This document shows positions 62,809-64,000 of a DNA stretch of 64,000 nucleotides, one piece after another. The position numbers were made by a program, and so were the translations under genes. Below the pieces are notes generated by a model. That model saw only the letters and a list, made by a program, of their open reading frames with translations, was not told the DNA's origin and did not search any database. The DNA is taken from the NCBI GenBank assembly GCA_947568835.1, contig OX387603.1, positions 18,252,651-18,316,650 of the forward strand, given 5' to 3'. Each line of letters begins with the position of its first letter. Within the stretch, counting starts at the first letter, position 1. Source of the stretch: Protonemura montana. Taxonomy: Eukaryota > Arthropoda > Insecta > Plecoptera > Nemouridae.

Positions 62809-64000
62809 GTAAGGCCATGGGCGTATAGTGCAGAACTGGTTCCAAAACCAAAGATTTACTCAAATTTTGGTACCATGGTGCTTAATATGTTTTAATTAAT
62901 TATTTAATAACTAGCAGAGTTCAAAAAATCATATGAAATTTGAAAGCTAAATCGAAAATATCATTAACTTTATAAAAAAGTTAATGGTAAGAAGAAAAAA
63001 GGAAAATTTTGGGGCAAGAGGATCCAAGGGGCTTTCTGTGTTAATCTTATGAGAGAAAACATTTGAATTTGCTACAAAAATGGGTAAGGCCCTCAAAACT
63101 TACAACCCCCAATAAAACTCGAACAAATGTAAGTTTTATTTTTGTGCTAAAATTTTAAAACCCAGTTCAAATAGTTTTTTGTCAAAACTATACTGTTTTA
63201 GCTCTCCATGTTGCTTTTTTACGAGTTTTATGTTTTCACCTGGAGTCTAGAAACTAGAATAATTACTACTACTTTTTATGCCGTATCATGTCTTCAAAAC
63301 AAACCACCCTAAAAAGCAGGCATCCCCTCTAGCATCGCAGAATAAAAATCGTCTTTCTGTAAAGATGGTTTGCTTGACGGTCCCCCTTCAAGAGGGGAAC
63401 ACAAACTCTATGTTCAACAATTCAACATGTACCCCCGAATTTATATTTTCTTGCACGACAACGCACACCTGAATTTTAATCCATGCACGCTTAGTCGACG
63501 TATCCCCCCCCCCCCCCTAAGCATTTTACGCCAATGCAGGGCATTGTGATAAATAAAATGAAAACTTGAAAGAGGGGTTGAATTTTGGGCGCGAATTTGG
63601 CGTCCCTAGTAGTTGGACCAGGTGATCGGTGCGCTCTCTGTGAATGCAGTGGGGACGCCAGGAATCACCGAGATCTGGAGATGCAGTAGTTATAAGCTAA
63701 GGGGGTCCACCAACAATGAGTTTATTATAAAAGACTATCAAAGGTAACGCCGGATGCTGCACGAACGGAGGTGCGTGTTCTAGGTAGCATTGCGCAGTGC
63801 CAGACGCGTGTGCGTAGCGTCCAAGACCGCACGTGCCCGGGTAAAAAGACCAACTACTTATTTATGCTTTGATAATGCATAATAAGTTCACTAGCTTTCA
63901 AAGCTACTTGCTAAGATTTATTTGATAATTTGGTATGGATTATGGAAAATGAATGAGAACCGAGTTGCTCAATTCCATGATGGAACTGTTCTGTTATTCA
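62809..64000. other. Intergenic; no gene recognised
   Basis: AT-rich with a poly-C run. From 63,590 a GC-richer stretch holds short inverted words (GGCGTCCC and GGGGACGCC) but no gene. Confidence 0.6.
63504..63517. repeat. Poly-C run, 14 bases
   Basis: Second uninterrupted C run in the window, in non-coding DNA. Confidence 0.9.

Overview
This is eukaryotic, most likely arthropod, DNA: AT-rich, intron-bearing and gene-poor. The only protein-coding gene I can establish is a complete Notch ligand of the Delta class on the minus strand, from the start codon at 53751 to the stop at 34693. I rebuilt it by joining seven exons across canonical GT-AG introns. All six junction phases agree, giving 828 codons (827 residues). 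The protein has a signal peptide, an MNNL domain, a DSL domain, nine EGF repeats, one membrane segment and a cytoplasmic tail. The tail carries NEQN (the Neuralized-type NxxN motif), IKNSW (like the Mind bomb-interacting region of arthropod Deltas) and a C-terminal ATEV PDZ ligand. Nine EGF repeats and these tail motifs match arthropod Delta better than Jagged/Serrate. An Inr-plus-DPE core promoter candidate upstream also fits an arthropod. I cannot name the species.

Layout. 1-33.1 kb: no recognisable gene. It holds dispersed repeats, including two SINEs with 5S rRNA-like heads (about 9985-10399 and 23836-24260), tRNA-like SINE heads (about 18780-18900, weaker ones near 8288 and 19918), a further dispersed repeat pair (16654-16806 and 18898-19083), a pre-miRNA-like hairpin (16861-16947), a 20-bp perfect palindrome and a 23-base C run. 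33.1-34.7 kb: probable 3' UTR of Delta. 34.7-53.8 kb: the Delta gene, with introns of 202 bp to 4.5 kb. 53.8-54.4 kb: 5' UTR and promoter, more CpG-rich. 54.4-64 kb: intergenic, with a possible degraded non-LTR retrotransposon end near 57.5 kb and a GC-rich exon-like block near 62.7 kb.

How it works together. Delta on the signalling cell binds Notch on its neighbour through the MNNL and DSL domains. E3 ligases acting on the tail promote the endocytosis that activates Notch. The Delta introns contain at least eleven Su(H)/CSL-type octamers, several times the chance expectation, and a tight cluster of three CAGCTG E-boxes. This suggests that Notch feedback and proneural bHLH control may act from inside the gene. 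I found no undescribed molecular system. The most interesting signals are this regulatory architecture, the stop codon built into the last splice donor, and the repeats.
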